From NCBI GenBank assembly GCA_900467745.1, contig UBQW01000010.1, forward strand, positions 372,001 through 436,000: a stretch of DNA of 64,000 bases, given 5' to 3'. The DNA comes from Hyphomicrobiales bacterium (lineage in GTDB: Bacteria; Pseudomonadota; Alphaproteobacteria; Rhizobiales; Rhizobiaceae). The position numbers and the translations under genes are program-made. This document shows, in pieces, positions 32,606-42,071 of this stretch (positions are counted from its first letter, which is position 1; each line of letters starts with the position of its first letter). Under the pieces are notes generated by a model. That model made no database searches. It was not told where the DNA came from and worked only from the letters and a program-made list of their open reading frames with translations.

Positions 32606-33619
32606 TCAATCCGCGATCTCGACGATGGTCTTCAATTTCTGGCTCTGGCCTTTGAGCAGCCGCTGATTAGCATTCGGGACATCGTCGAGCGACGCCAAGA
32701 CCTCGCTGATTTCGATGAGCGCTGGCTCCAACTCGGCCAGCAGGGCGATCGCTTCCGGCAGCTCGGATGCGAAAGCATGGCAGCCGACCAACGATATTTC
32801 CCGTTCGACCAGGATATTCGGATCGAGATCCAGTTTACCATGGCTGATGCCGACAAGCGCCAAGCCGCCGCCGCCGGCAAGCAGATCGAGGCCGGCGGCA
32901 ATCGCATCAACGTTGCCTGTCGCATCGATGGCATAGCGCAGCCGTTCGCCAATCAGCGCGGTGTCGATCGCAGCCTTGTCCAGCGCGACCGCCGTCCCGC
33001 TGCAGATGCGCGCGACCAGCGCCGCGCGCTCGGCATTGGTGTCGGCGAACAGAAGCTTGCCCTTATGGAGCTTCGACAACAGCAGCCCGCTCAAGCCGCC
33101 GATCGTGCCACAGCCGATAACGAGAACCGCTTCATCCTGTGCTGCGTTGAGGCGTTTGACAGCATGCAGCGCAACCGCGAGCGGCTCCGCCATCGCCGCG
33201 ACCTTCGGTGCCAACGTTGGCTCATGCTTGAAGAGCAGCTTTGCCGGCAGCTGAACATGCTCGGCAAAACCGCCGTCGCATGCCTCTCCGACGAAGCCCA
33301 GCGTTTCGCATATATTGGTGCGTCCCGACATGCAGGCCGGGCAGGTGCCGCAGTAGACGCGCGAGTCTGCCGCCACGTAATCGCCAACCTTGAGATGCTC
33401 GACGCCTTCGCCGACATCGCTCACCCGGCCGCAGAACTCGTGACCTGCCGTCGAGGGGCGCCTGCTGATCCACTGGCCGGTGCGGAAGTTGTGCAGGTCG
33501 GAGCCGCATATGCCAGCGGCGCGAACCTCCACATTGACGAAGCCACTGGGTGGGGCCGATGGCGGGTCGATCGCTTCGACCCGCAAATCCCCAGCATCGT
33601 GGAGGCGCAAAGCTTTCAA
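32606..33619 (-). CDS. Zinc-dependent alcohol dehydrogenase (MDR family)
   Basis: This 337-residue medium-chain dehydrogenase has the catalytic zinc site CGSDLHNF (about 39-46) and GHEFCG (about 60-65), and a structural zinc lobe with CGTCPACMSGRTNIC (about 92-106). The Rossmann segment is VIGCGTIGGLSGLLL (about 167-181). It would oxidise a secondary or primary alcohol with NAD(P). The TTG start lies 4 bases after the hisD-like gene. A zinc alcohol dehydrogenase beside an HpsN-like enzyme is reminiscent of hpsP in dihydroxypropanesulfonate degradation. Confidence 0.85.
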   Translation of the reverse strand: MKALRLHDAGDLRVEAIDPPSAPPSGFVNVEVRAAGICGSDLHNFRTGQWISRRPSTAGHEFCGRVSDVGEGVEHLKVGDYVAADSRVYCGTCPACMSGRTNICETLGFVGEACDGGFAEHVQLPAKLLFKHEPTLAPKVAAMAEPLAVALHAVKRLNAAQDEAVLVIGCGTIGGLSGLLLSKLHKGKLLFADTNAERAALVARICSGTAVALDKAAIDTALIGERLRYAIDATGNVDAIAAGLDLLAGGGGLALVGISHGKLDLDPNILVEREISLVGCHAFASELPEAIALLAELEPALIEISEVLASLDDVPNANQRLLKGQSQKLKTIVEIAD

Positions 33620-33623
33620 GGGC

Positions 33624-34952
33624 TCAGCCTTTCGTCTTCAGGTAAGCGTCGCGCACGTCGGAGACGGCATTGGCGTGCGAGGAGAAGCCTTCGTACAGCG
33701 CAAGCTTGTGAGCATGCGCTGCGAATTCGGGATAAGCAGGTGCTGTGACGTAGCCTATCGAGCTGCGCTTGACGAAGTCAGTGACCGACAGCGGGCCATA
33801 GGTGCGCGCCCACCGACTGGTTGGGAGCACTGCGTTCGGGCCCAGGCAGAAATTGCCGATGCTGACAGGCGTGTGCGGTCCGAGTAGAATCTCGGCGGCT
33901 TCGGTGATGTGGCCGAGATGCGCGAAGGCGTCGGTCGAGAGAATTTCGAGGTGCTCAGGCGCGTAGGCGTTGACGAAGGCATAGCTCTCCTCGATCGAGG
34001 AGGTCAGCACGACGCCGCCGCATTTTCCTGTCAGCACGGTTTTGGAGAAGCCGACGCGCTGTTCCGTCATCCGGCCCCAATGCTCCGGAAGGGCCGCGAT
34101 GGCTTCTTCCGCAACACGGCGGCTGTGGGTGACGAGATAGGCGGACGAATCCGGGCCATGCTCGGCTTCGATCAAGAGGTCGAGTGCTGCAAGGCCGCCA
34201 TGCACAGTGTCATCGGCAAAAATCATCGCCTCGGAGGGGCCTGCCGGCAGGCCTGTGTCGATCACGCCTGACAGGAGACGCTTCGCGGCGACGACCCACG
34301 GGCTGCCCGGTCCGACGATCTTCAACGCCGGCTTGATCGTCTCCGTGCCGTAGGCGACGGCGGCGACGGCCTGGGCTCCGCCAACCTTGTAGACTGTGTT
34401 GACGCCCGCAAGACGGGCCGCAACCAGCGTCGCGGCGTCCACGCTTCCATCCGGCGCCGGCGGGGTGACGATTGCAAGGTTCGGCACGCCGGCAACCACG
34501 GCCGGAACCGAGGTCATCATCGTGACCGAGGGGAAGGAGCCCTTTCCGCGCGGCACGTAGAGCGCGACGGACTGGATCGGCGTGAAGCGGTCGCCGGCGA
34601 AGGCGCCCGGGCGAATTTCCTTCAGCCACATGGCCTCGGGCTTTTGCTCCTCGTGGAAGGTGCGGATGTTGGATATGCCGAACTTGATCGCCTCGATGAC
34701 GTCGTCCTCGACAAGCTTGAAGGCGGCATCGAACTCGGCCTCGGTCACCTGGATCGAGCTCTCCGACACGTCCGCCTTGTCAAGCTCGCGGCCGAAGCGG
34801 GAAACAGCCCGGTCGCCTTCCGTGCGAACCGCCTCGAGGATCGGGCCCACCTTCTCGATAAAGCCGGAGATATCGGTCTCCGACCGGCGAAGCAGGGACG
34901 ATTTTTCGTCTGAAGAAAGCTTCGAATATTCGTAAAAGGAGACTTCAGTCAT
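33624..34952 (-). CDS. Histidinol-dehydrogenase-family enzyme, probably not HisD (HpsN-like)
   Basis: This 442-residue protein has the HisD fold with VGGAQAVAAVAYGT, GPGSPWV and the catalytic Glu-His of YAPEHLEI. In true histidinol dehydrogenase the metal and substrate loop reads GDYxSGTNHVLPT. Here it is GNFCLGPNAVLPT, so the metal-ligand Asp is Asn and the substrate-contacting His is Ala. The other metal segment is EAEHGPDS, with Glu where HisD has Gln. These changes match the sulfopropanediol 3-dehydrogenase (HpsN) branch. It would oxidise a primary alcohol to an acid in two NAD-dependent steps. First gene of the adh-gntR-kinase operon. Confidence 0.7.
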   Translation of the reverse strand: MTEVSFYEYSKLSSDEKSSLLRRSETDISGFIEKVGPILEAVRTEGDRAVSRFGRELDKADVSESSIQVTEAEFDAAFKLVEDDVIEAIKFGISNIRTFHEEQKPEAMWLKEIRPGAFAGDRFTPIQSVALYVPRGKGSFPSVTMMTSVPAVVAGVPNLAIVTPPAPDGSVDAATLVAARLAGVNTVYKVGGAQAVAAVAYGTETIKPALKIVGPGSPWVVAAKRLLSGVIDTGLPAGPSEAMIFADDTVHGGLAALDLLIEAEHGPDSSAYLVTHSRRVAEEAIAALPEHWGRMTEQRVGFSKTVLTGKCGGVVLTSSIEESYAFVNAYAPEHLEILSTDAFAHLGHITEAAEILLGPHTPVSIGNFCLGPNAVLPTSRWARTYGPLSVTDFVKRSSIGYVTAPAYPEFAAHAHKLALYEGFSSHANAVSDVRDAYLKTKG

Positions 34953-35110
34953 TGTGCACGTAACCTTGTTGGCGTCTTGGGCAAGCGCCGGCGAAAACCC
35001 AGCAATGGGCACAGCTTCGCCGCCGATGTCCGTTCGATCGGCTGTCTACTCAAACCAGTGGCTCAGGTCGAAGATTGATGTTCCGCTTTATCTATTTTGA
35101 CCGAATGAAA

Positions 35111-35124
35111 CATGTATATACATG
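35111..35124. promoter_or_regulatory. HutC-type operator (perfect palindrome) of the hisD-like operon
   Basis: CATGTATATACATG is a perfect 14-base palindrome with the TGTA-N2-TACA core recognised by HutC-type GntR proteins. It lies 159 bases upstream of the hisD-like start and 58 bases beyond the SDR stop. Confidence 0.65.
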
Positions 35125-35182
35125 CCATGTCAACGCACTTTGCACCGAGAATTGTGCGCCGCACCTTGCGGGCGGTCATGTG

Positions 35183-35953
35183 TCAGATGGAGGCGAGGAA
35201 ACCGCCGTCGACGGGGAGGCAATGGCCGGTGATATAGCCCGCCGCGTCGCTGGCGAGAAACACGACGGCGCCCCCGAGATCAGCCGCCTCGCCAAAGCGG
35301 CGCTGCGGGATCCTTGTCAGCATGCGCGCCTGCCAGTCATCGTCCTCATAGAAGCCGTCGGTCATCGCTGTCCTGAAATAGCCGGGCGCGATCGCGTTCA
35401 CGCGAATACCGGCCTCGGCCCATTCGGCGGCGAGCGCACGCGTCATCCCGAGCAGACCGGATTTGGATGAGCCGTAGGGAACGGCGGTCGGAATGCCGAC
35501 AAAGGAGGTCAGGGAGCAGAGATTGATGATGCTGCCGCTGGTCTCCTGCTTGGACATGCGCTTCGCCGCCGCCTGCGACCAGAAGAATGCGCCCTTGAGA
35601 TTGGTTCCGACAATCCGGTCCCACAGCGCTTCGTCCACATCGAGCGAAGGCGCGACCTGCTCGATGCCGGCATTGTTGACGAGGATGTCGATCCTGCCGG
35701 TAAGCGCGCATGCCTGTTCCAGCGCTGCGTCGATCGAGGCGAGATCGCCGACATCTTGTGCGATAGCGATGCAGCGCACACCCCGGCCTTCGACCTTGGT
35801 CTTCGTGTCCTGCAGCGACGCCAGCACTCTCGCCGTGATGCAGAGGTCGGCGCCCGCGTCCGCCAGCGCAAGGGCGATCGCCTGGCCAAGGCCGCGGCTG
35901 GCGCCGGTGACGACGGCGACCCGCCCCTTCAGATTGAATGGATGTCCGGACAT
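35183..35953 (-). CDS. Short-chain dehydrogenase/reductase
   Basis: This 256-residue classical SDR has the cofactor motif TGASRGLGQA (about 16-25), NNAG (about 94-97), the catalytic Ser of NLCSLTSF, YGSSK (catalytic Tyr and Lys, about 161-165) and IAPGYFRT. It would oxidise or reduce a secondary alcohol using NAD(P). The ATG has GGAGGG upstream. It precedes the hisD-like operon on the same strand but has its own candidate operator 46 bases upstream. The pair SDR plus zinc alcohol dehydrogenase is compatible with two enantiomer-specific dehydrogenases. Confidence 0.85.
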   Translation of the reverse strand: MSGHPFNLKGRVAVVTGASRGLGQAIALALADAGADLCITARVLASLQDTKTKVEGRGVRCIAIAQDVGDLASIDAALEQACALTGRIDILVNNAGIEQVAPSLDVDEALWDRIVGTNLKGAFFWSQAAAKRMSKQETSGSIINLCSLTSFVGIPTAVPYGSSKSGLLGMTRALAAEWAEAGIRVNAIAPGYFRTAMTDGFYEDDDWQARMLTRIPQRRFGEAADLGGAVVFLASDAAGYITGHCLPVDGGFLASI

Positions 35954-35998
35954 GTGATCCCTCCGATGTTGCGCCGAGGAAAGCATCTTTCCGCGATC

Positions 35999-36010
35999 AT
36001 ATCTATACAT
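35999..36010. promoter_or_regulatory. Candidate HutC-type operator upstream of the SDR gene
   Basis: On the minus strand this reads ATGTATAGATAT, differing by one core base from the dyad TGTATAGACA. It lies 46 bases upstream of the SDR start. Confidence 0.5.
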
Positions 36011-36038
36011 ATAACGGTCGTGGCTGATCGCGCAGCCG

Positions 36039-36842
36039 TCACTGGCCTTCGTCGGGAATGTTCAGCAGATGTCCGCAGGCCTTGCAATGCACGGCGTCGG
36101 CATCATGGCGCTGCAGGCCGCATTGCAGGCACGGGAAGTTCACCTTGTAGGGACGCACGACCGCCTGCGCGAGGCGGACGAAGAGCGAGATGCCGACGAT
36201 CATAGTCACGATCGATGTCAGCTTTCCCATGACGCCGGGCAAGGTGATGTCGCCGAAGCCCGTCGTCGTGACCGTCGCCACGGTGAAATACAAGGCATCC
36301 ACGAAGCCCTCCCATCCGCCTTGGCGGTAGAAGAATGTGGTGTAGACGAAGCCGGTGACGATGAAGAGGAAGACCACGAGGTTGACGCAGGCGCGTACGA
36401 CATCCAGCAGATGCGCACAGCCAAGGCGCCGCAATCCCTCTTTCAGGAATGGGCTGTTGCCGATCGCCCAGATCCGCATGGCCCGCAGGAAGGTGAAGTT
36501 GAACAGCAGGTCCGGAAGCAGCAGCGTCGCCAGGATGAAAAGATCGATCCAGCTCATCGGTCGTTTCACGAAAGCCCTCAGGCTTCCGGCAACGATCGCC
36601 TGGGCGATCAGTTCGATCGTCACCCACACGGCGATCATATAGTCGATGATGAGATAGGACGGCCCGGTCCTCAGATAGGGCCCGAACAGGAAGAAGGCCA
36701 GGATGGCGAGATCGACGAAGGCAAGCAGACCCTGCAGCTGAAGCGAACGGATATCCCTTCCGCGTTGCAGCCAGTTCAGTTGCTTTCGGAGTGTCTTGAC
36801 GGTGCCGCCTGCATCGTTTGAATCGGTACGCGCGTTGCTCAT
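36039..36842 (-). CDS. Potassium-channel-like ion transporter with C-terminal zinc ribbon
   Basis: This 267-residue membrane protein has about six helices in the voltage-gated-channel order. The pore helix and filter TVTTTGFGDITLPG (about 193-206) correspond to the TVGYGD filter of potassium channels. After the last helix the tail carries CLQCG and CKACG (about 237 and 255), a four-cysteine zinc ribbon followed by a short acidic end. The putative S4 helix has few basic residues (FLRAMRIWAIG), so strong voltage gating is doubtful. It is a single gene between the SDR unit and the small protein at 37016. Confidence 0.8.
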   Translation of the reverse strand: MSNARTDSNDAGGTVKTLRKQLNWLQRGRDIRSLQLQGLLAFVDLAILAFFLFGPYLRTGPSYLIIDYMIAVWVTIELIAQAIVAGSLRAFVKRPMSWIDLFILATLLLPDLLFNFTFLRAMRIWAIGNSPFLKEGLRRLGCAHLLDVVRACVNLVVFLFIVTGFVYTTFFYRQGGWEGFVDALYFTVATVTTTGFGDITLPGVMGKLTSIVTMIVGISLFVRLAQAVVRPYKVNFPCLQCGLQRHDADAVHCKACGHLLNIPDEGQ

Positions 36843-37015
36843 GCGCCAGAACTATCAATCGCTTTCAGCTTTTCAACCGCGAAGCTGGGCGGAAATGAAA
36901 TCGGAGCAGCGACATCCAGCAACTGCAACGTGTCATTTGCCTTGATCCTGCCACGCTGGCGACATTTGGGTGTTACATGCGCGTAGTATCCCTCCTTGCA
37001 ACAAAGGAGTGTGCC

Positions 37016-37225
37016 ATGCAGGACATGACAATGTCGGAAGTGTTGAGAGATCCGATGATCCGCCAGATGCTGCGGGCCGATCGGATCAGCCTCGGCGTTT
37101 TCGCCGAATTGCTCGAAACGGCGGCCATAAAGCGCGCGCATGCCTTTGCCGCAAACAGAACGGCCGCGTTTTGCGCCGGCATGCGTGCCGAACAAGCTGA
37201 AACACAGGTCAAGACGGCGTCTTGA
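37016..37225 (+). CDS. Small protein of unknown function (69 aa)
   Basis: The ATG at 37016 has AAAGGAG upstream. The 69 residues form a soluble, mostly helical protein (SEVLRDPMIRQMLRADRISLG, shortened here, then FAELLETAAIKRAHAFAANR) without cysteine-rich or membrane motifs. The pattern suggests a small conserved rhizobial protein, but I do not recognise a function. It is followed by a perfect 13-pair hairpin. Confidence 0.6.
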   Translation: MQDMTMSEVLRDPMIRQMLRADRISLGVFAELLETAAIKRAHAFAANRTAAFCAGMRAEQAETQVKTAS

Positions 37226-37542
37226 GCGACTGTCTGCCAACGCTCGGTTTCGGGCGTTGAAAGCTATTTCATCGCATAATCGAAAGTTTAGAACCCGTCC
37301 TCGCCCCGCGAGGACGGGTTTACCGATCCGTAACCCCACGGGCCACGGTGTTTGGGACCGCTGTCCGTTTGATGGCATTGCTTCATGTTGCCATGCAACT
37401 GAAAGTACGTTGCTTGGTTAGCTGGTAAGGTTACCAGCCACGCGATGGGGGACAATACCTGCCTTAAAAGCAATACTGCTGCAAAAGCCTTGCATCCAAG
37501 CCTTGAAACGACGAATGCAAGTCTTGTTCGTTTTGTCGCAGT
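37226..37542. other. Intergenic region after the 69-aa gene
   Basis: Apart from the hairpin at 37292, I see no gene. A palindromic segment near 37415-37436 (TTAGCTGGTAAGGTTACCAGC) is noted. The region probably collects the 3' ends of both convergent transcripts. Confidence 0.4.
37292..37320. terminator. Perfect 13-pair hairpin, probable bidirectional terminator
   Basis: AACCCGTCCTCGC pairs perfectly with GCGAGGACGGGTT around a three-base loop. The U-tract is short on either strand. Confidence 0.6.
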
Positions 37543-38607
<1,065 letters not shown>

Positions 38608-38631
38608 AGAATTCCTCCCTGTGAGACCTGC

Positions 38632-40152
38632 TCAACGCTCGCTGCGCACGCGAAGTGCCAGATATGGCTTGCCCGGCAGCTCGACACCGAAAGCGGCATC
38701 GGCCTTGCCGCCGCGCACGATCGCGCCGTGGCGTGTCGGGTGCGGAATCGGCGCTTCCACCTTCTTGGCGGGCGTGATCGTCATTTTCCACGTGTCGATG
38801 ATGTCGACCTCATAGTTGTCGCCATCTTTCGGGAAGCCCGAGGACCAGACGACGGGCTGATGCTCGCCGAGATAGATGTAGCGCAGGTCGGTGCTGCCAT
38901 CGCGCACGCCGGAAACGCGGGTCCACGGCCATTCGCCGACAGCGCCCATGGGATCAAGGCCGTGTGTCACGTCCTGCTCCAAGAGGTTACGGAAGAAGCT
39001 AATGCGCTTCCAGGCTTCGCCGCGCAGCTCGCCGCCCTTGGCCCACCAGATCAGATCATCAGGGTGCGAATAGGTCTCGCCATGTCCGGCATAGCCGCCG
39101 CGCGTCACGGTGATCCAGAAGCGGTGCACCAGTTCCTGCGCCGTCAGGTTGCCCCAGCACTGCACGATGTTGCCTTCATATTCCGGCTCGTCATTGACGA
39201 CGGGCTTGCCATAGGCGTCGCGCCAGGTCTGCGTCAGCTTGACGTCGGGGTTCTGAATGCAGGTATGCGTAACCCATGGCTTGCGGTGATCGAAGTTCAT
39301 CGACACCTCGCCGTTGTGGATCGACTTCAGGTGCTGGTAGGGATCGTTCTCTTCCAGGATGTGGAAATAGCCGTCCCACTGCTCGACCGGCTTGGTGTCG
39401 AGCAGGAAGTCGTATTCATTGGCGAGCGCCCACCAGACGTTACGATAGGCGGCAAGGCGTGCCGCGAGATATGCGACATAACGGAAGTCCTGCTCGGCCG
39501 ACATGTCCGCGTAACCCCAGCGATCGTAGGGGTGGAACATGATGATGTCGGCTTCGATGCCGAGTTCGCAGAGAGCCGCGACCTGCTGTTCGAAATGGCG
39601 GAACATGACGGGGTTCGGACGATCGAAATCTTCCTTGCCGTCGGCGCCGGTCTCAAAAGAGGGATAGAGCGGCTCGTTGGTGTTATAGGGGTAGTCCTTG
39701 GGGAATACGCCCATGCGGATCTTGTTGAAGCCTGCGGTCTTCAGCGTCTCAAGCGTCTGTGCCTGCATCTCAAGCGGCTGATGCGTCCAGGCGTAGCAGG
39801 TCGTGCCGAAGGAGAGGAACGGCTTGCCGTCGGCGTAGGCAAAGTGGAACTTGTTACGCACGCGAACCGGGCCATGGTTGCCCGCAGACGGTGCGATCGC
39901 GACGAATGCGCCGGTCTTGCCGTTGAGCTCGGCGGTCTGCGAACGCGTCTTAAACGACCATTCGCCTTCGACATCGGGCATGAAGCGTACGCGATAGACG
40001 CCATCGCCGTCATAGAAACCCGGCACGCGGACTTCGCGGCTCTTGTGGGTGAAGACAGCGTCGAGGCTCACGTCGAGCGAGGGATTGCCGCCGGACGGGC
40101 CGTTGAAGGCCGCTTCGAACACACCCCATTTTTCGACTGTTGCTGTGGACAT
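38632..40152 (-). CDS. DUF5060-domain glycoside-hydrolase-like protein, cytoplasmic
   Basis: This 506-residue protein has an N-terminal DUF5060 beta-sandwich (VEKWGVFEAAFNGP; YRVRFMPDVEGEWSF). A (beta/alpha)8 cellulase-like domain follows, with SFGTTCYAWTHQ, FNKIRMGVFPKDYPY, a probable acid/base Glu in WWALANEYDF (about residue 243) and a second acidic site in VNDEPEYEG. It has no signal peptide, so it should act in the cytoplasm on an imported oligosaccharide or glycoside. Relatives include the apiosidase-type family in plant cell-wall utilisation. It is placed between the permeases and ATPase of a CUT1 importer, and close to the apiose island. Confidence 0.75.
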   Translation of the reverse strand: MSTATVEKWGVFEAAFNGPSGGNPSLDVSLDAVFTHKSREVRVPGFYDGDGVYRVRFMPDVEGEWSFKTRSQTAELNGKTGAFVAIAPSAGNHGPVRVRNKFHFAYADGKPFLSFGTTCYAWTHQPLEMQAQTLETLKTAGFNKIRMGVFPKDYPYNTNEPLYPSFETGADGKEDFDRPNPVMFRHFEQQVAALCELGIEADIIMFHPYDRWGYADMSAEQDFRYVAYLAARLAAYRNVWWALANEYDFLLDTKPVEQWDGYFHILEENDPYQHLKSIHNGEVSMNFDHRKPWVTHTCIQNPDVKLTQTWRDAYGKPVVNDEPEYEGNIVQCWGNLTAQELVHRFWITVTRGGYAGHGETYSHPDDLIWWAKGGELRGEAWKRISFFRNLLEQDVTHGLDPMGAVGEWPWTRVSGVRDGSTDLRYIYLGEHQPVVWSSGFPKDGDNYEVDIIDTWKMTITPAKKVEAPIPHPTRHGAIVRGGKADAAFGVELPGKPYLALRVRSER

Positions 40153-40188
40153 GAAAGATCTCCTCGAAAGACTTTAAATTTCGGTCGC

Positions 40189-41076
40189 TCAGCCTTTGAC
40201 CGCACCAGAGGTGAGGCCTGAGACGAAGTACCGTTGGAAAATGAGATAGACGAGCGTTGCGGGCAGGACCGTCATGACGATCGCGGCGTTCAACTGGCCG
40301 TAATCGCTGGAGAACTGGCCCTGGAAGGACATCAGGCCGAGCGGCAGCGTCCACATGTGTTGGTCCTGAAGAAGCACCAGCGCCATCGCGAATTCGTTCC
40401 AGGTGGAGACGAAGTCGAGGATGAGGAGCGCAGCCAGAACCGGCAGGCAGACCGGCAGGAAGATGCGCCGGAAGATGGTGAAGTGAGTGGCGCCATCAAT
40501 CAGCGCGGCCTCGGACAGCTCCTTCGGCAGGCCCTTGAAGAAGCCGTGCAGGATGAAAACCTGGTAGGGAACGCCGAAGGCGATGTAGGGCAGGATGACG
40601 CCGGGATAAGTGTCGATCAGGCCGAACGAATTGACCAACGTGAAGAGCGGCGCCAGCATGACCTGGAATGGGATCATGGTTCCGAAGACGACGATGAGCA
40701 GCAGGAGCTTGCTTACTTTCATCTTGATCTTCGCCAGTGCGTAGGCCGCCATCGCCGACATGGCGAGGCCAAGCGGCACCTTGAAGACGGTGATGATCAC
40801 GCTGTTCATGAACGACTCGGCGAAGTTGCCGCGGCTCCATGCACTGGCATAGTTCTCGAAGGCGAATTCGACCGGCGGCATGAACGCGCCGGTGCTGGTG
40901 ACGGCAGCCTTCGTCTTCAGCGAGGTGAAGACGATGAAGACGAAGGGCGCGAACCACACCAGGGCAACGATGATGAGGGCGATCCACAGGCCGATCAGAA
41001 CGGGATCGCGGCTCGGTCTGTAGGTTGCGATCGCGCTTTCCGAAGCAGAGAGAGAGCCGGTTGATGTCATGGTCAT
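40189..41076 (-). CDS. Carbohydrate ABC transporter permease (MalG type)
   Basis: This 295-residue inner-membrane protein has six predicted helices. The EAA motif is ELSEAALIDGATHFTIFRRIFLP (about 190-212; key EAA...G). A C-terminal VSGLTSGAVKG end is typical of MalG-like subunits. It overlaps the upstream permease by 4 bases. It partners the MalF-type subunit to move a sugar. Confidence 0.92.
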   Translation of the reverse strand: MTMTSTGSLSASESAIATYRPSRDPVLIGLWIALIIVALVWFAPFVFIVFTSLKTKAAVTSTGAFMPPVEFAFENYASAWSRGNFAESFMNSVIITVFKVPLGLAMSAMAAYALAKIKMKVSKLLLLIVVFGTMIPFQVMLAPLFTLVNSFGLIDTYPGVILPYIAFGVPYQVFILHGFFKGLPKELSEAALIDGATHFTIFRRIFLPVCLPVLAALLILDFVSTWNEFAMALVLLQDQHMWTLPLGLMSFQGQFSSDYGQLNAAIVMTVLPATLVYLIFQRYFVSGLTSGAVKG

Positions 41077-41972
41077 TGCTCGGACTCCTCATGCTTTTGC
41101 GTCCAGCGCAGATAGGGCACCACGATCGCGATGGTGATCATGAGCAGCACGACGGAGATGGCAGCACCCCTGCCGAAATCGAAGATCTGCATCGCCTGCG
41201 TGAAGGCCCAGAGCGCCAGCATCTGCGTGGATTGCGCCGGTCCGCCGCCGGTGAGGCCGTAGACGATATCGAATGCCTTCAGCGACGAGATGATCGAGAG
41301 AACGAGCACGATGGTCATCGTGGTGCGCAGGGCCGGAAAGGTCACATGCTTGAAGATTGCCCAGCGACCGGCGCCATCGATGCGGGCGGCTTCGACCAGC
41401 GTCTGCGACACGTTCTGAAGGCCGGCGAGGAACAGCACCATCGAGAAGCCGACGGACTGCCAGAGATAGGCGACGAAGACCGAGTAGAGCGCGATGTTGC
41501 GGTCGCCTAGCCAGTCCTTGATCCACATCTGCAAACCCATATTGGTCATGAGCTGGCTGAACAGGCCGAAGAAGGGGTCGTACATCCACTTCCACATCGT
41601 TGCGACGGCGATCGGCGCGATGATGACGGGGAGATAGAAGATGGCGCGAAACGTGTTGCGGCCGAAGATCTTCTGATTGAGCGTCAGCGCCAGCAACAGG
41701 CCGACCATCGGCGGGAAGGCCACCGACATGATGGTCCAGATGACCGTGTTCTTGAAGGCGACCCAGAATACCGGATCGCGCGTGAAAATGTACTGGTAGT
41801 TCGCCAGGCCGACGAAGGGGCGTTGCGGATCTAGTCCGTTCCACTTCTGGAAGCTGAGGACCACGACGTTTAGCATCGGGTAAAGCGCGAAGACCGCGTA
41901 GATCGCCATGGCAGGCGCGAGCAACAGGAGCGCCTGGAAGCGCGGGTCGTGTGTTCGATTTTTCAATGACAT
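41073..41972 (-). CDS. Carbohydrate ABC transporter permease (MalF type)
   Basis: This 299-residue permease starts with a membrane helix (LLLAPAMAIYAVFALYPM) and has the EAA loop LVEAARIDGAGRWAIFKHVTFP (about 203-224). The order SBP, MalF, MalG matches CUT1 operons. It lies 99 bases after the substrate-binding protein gene, with a strong hairpin between them. Confidence 0.92.
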   Translation of the reverse strand: MSLKNRTHDPRFQALLLLAPAMAIYAVFALYPMLNVVVLSFQKWNGLDPQRPFVGLANYQYIFTRDPVFWVAFKNTVIWTIMSVAFPPMVGLLLALTLNQKIFGRNTFRAIFYLPVIIAPIAVATMWKWMYDPFFGLFSQLMTNMGLQMWIKDWLGDRNIALYSVFVAYLWQSVGFSMVLFLAGLQNVSQTLVEAARIDGAGRWAIFKHVTFPALRTTMTIVLVLSIISSLKAFDIVYGLTGGGPAQSTQMLALWAFTQAMQIFDFGRGAAISVVLLMITIAIVVPYLRWTQKHEESEQ

Positions 41973-42025
41973 GGGTATCTGCTCCGCGCGACGTGTGTCT
42001 GGCGAGTGGCATTGGATTGAGCGGT

Positions 42026-42055
42026 GGTCGGTCCCAGCAAGGTGCGGGACCGACC
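42026..42055 (-). promoter_or_regulatory. Intercistronic hairpin after the CUT1 substrate-binding protein gene
   Basis: GGTCGGTCCC pairs with GGGACCGACC (ten pairs, ten-base loop). Without a U-tract it probably protects the upstream mRNA and raises binding-protein output. Confidence 0.55.
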
Positions 42056-42071
42056 GATGTCCTGGGAGGAC

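Noticed and set aside
33624-34952. Annotation as histidine-biosynthesis histidinol dehydrogenase
   Set aside because: The metal and substrate loop lacks the Asp and His of true HisD and the neighbours are catabolic.
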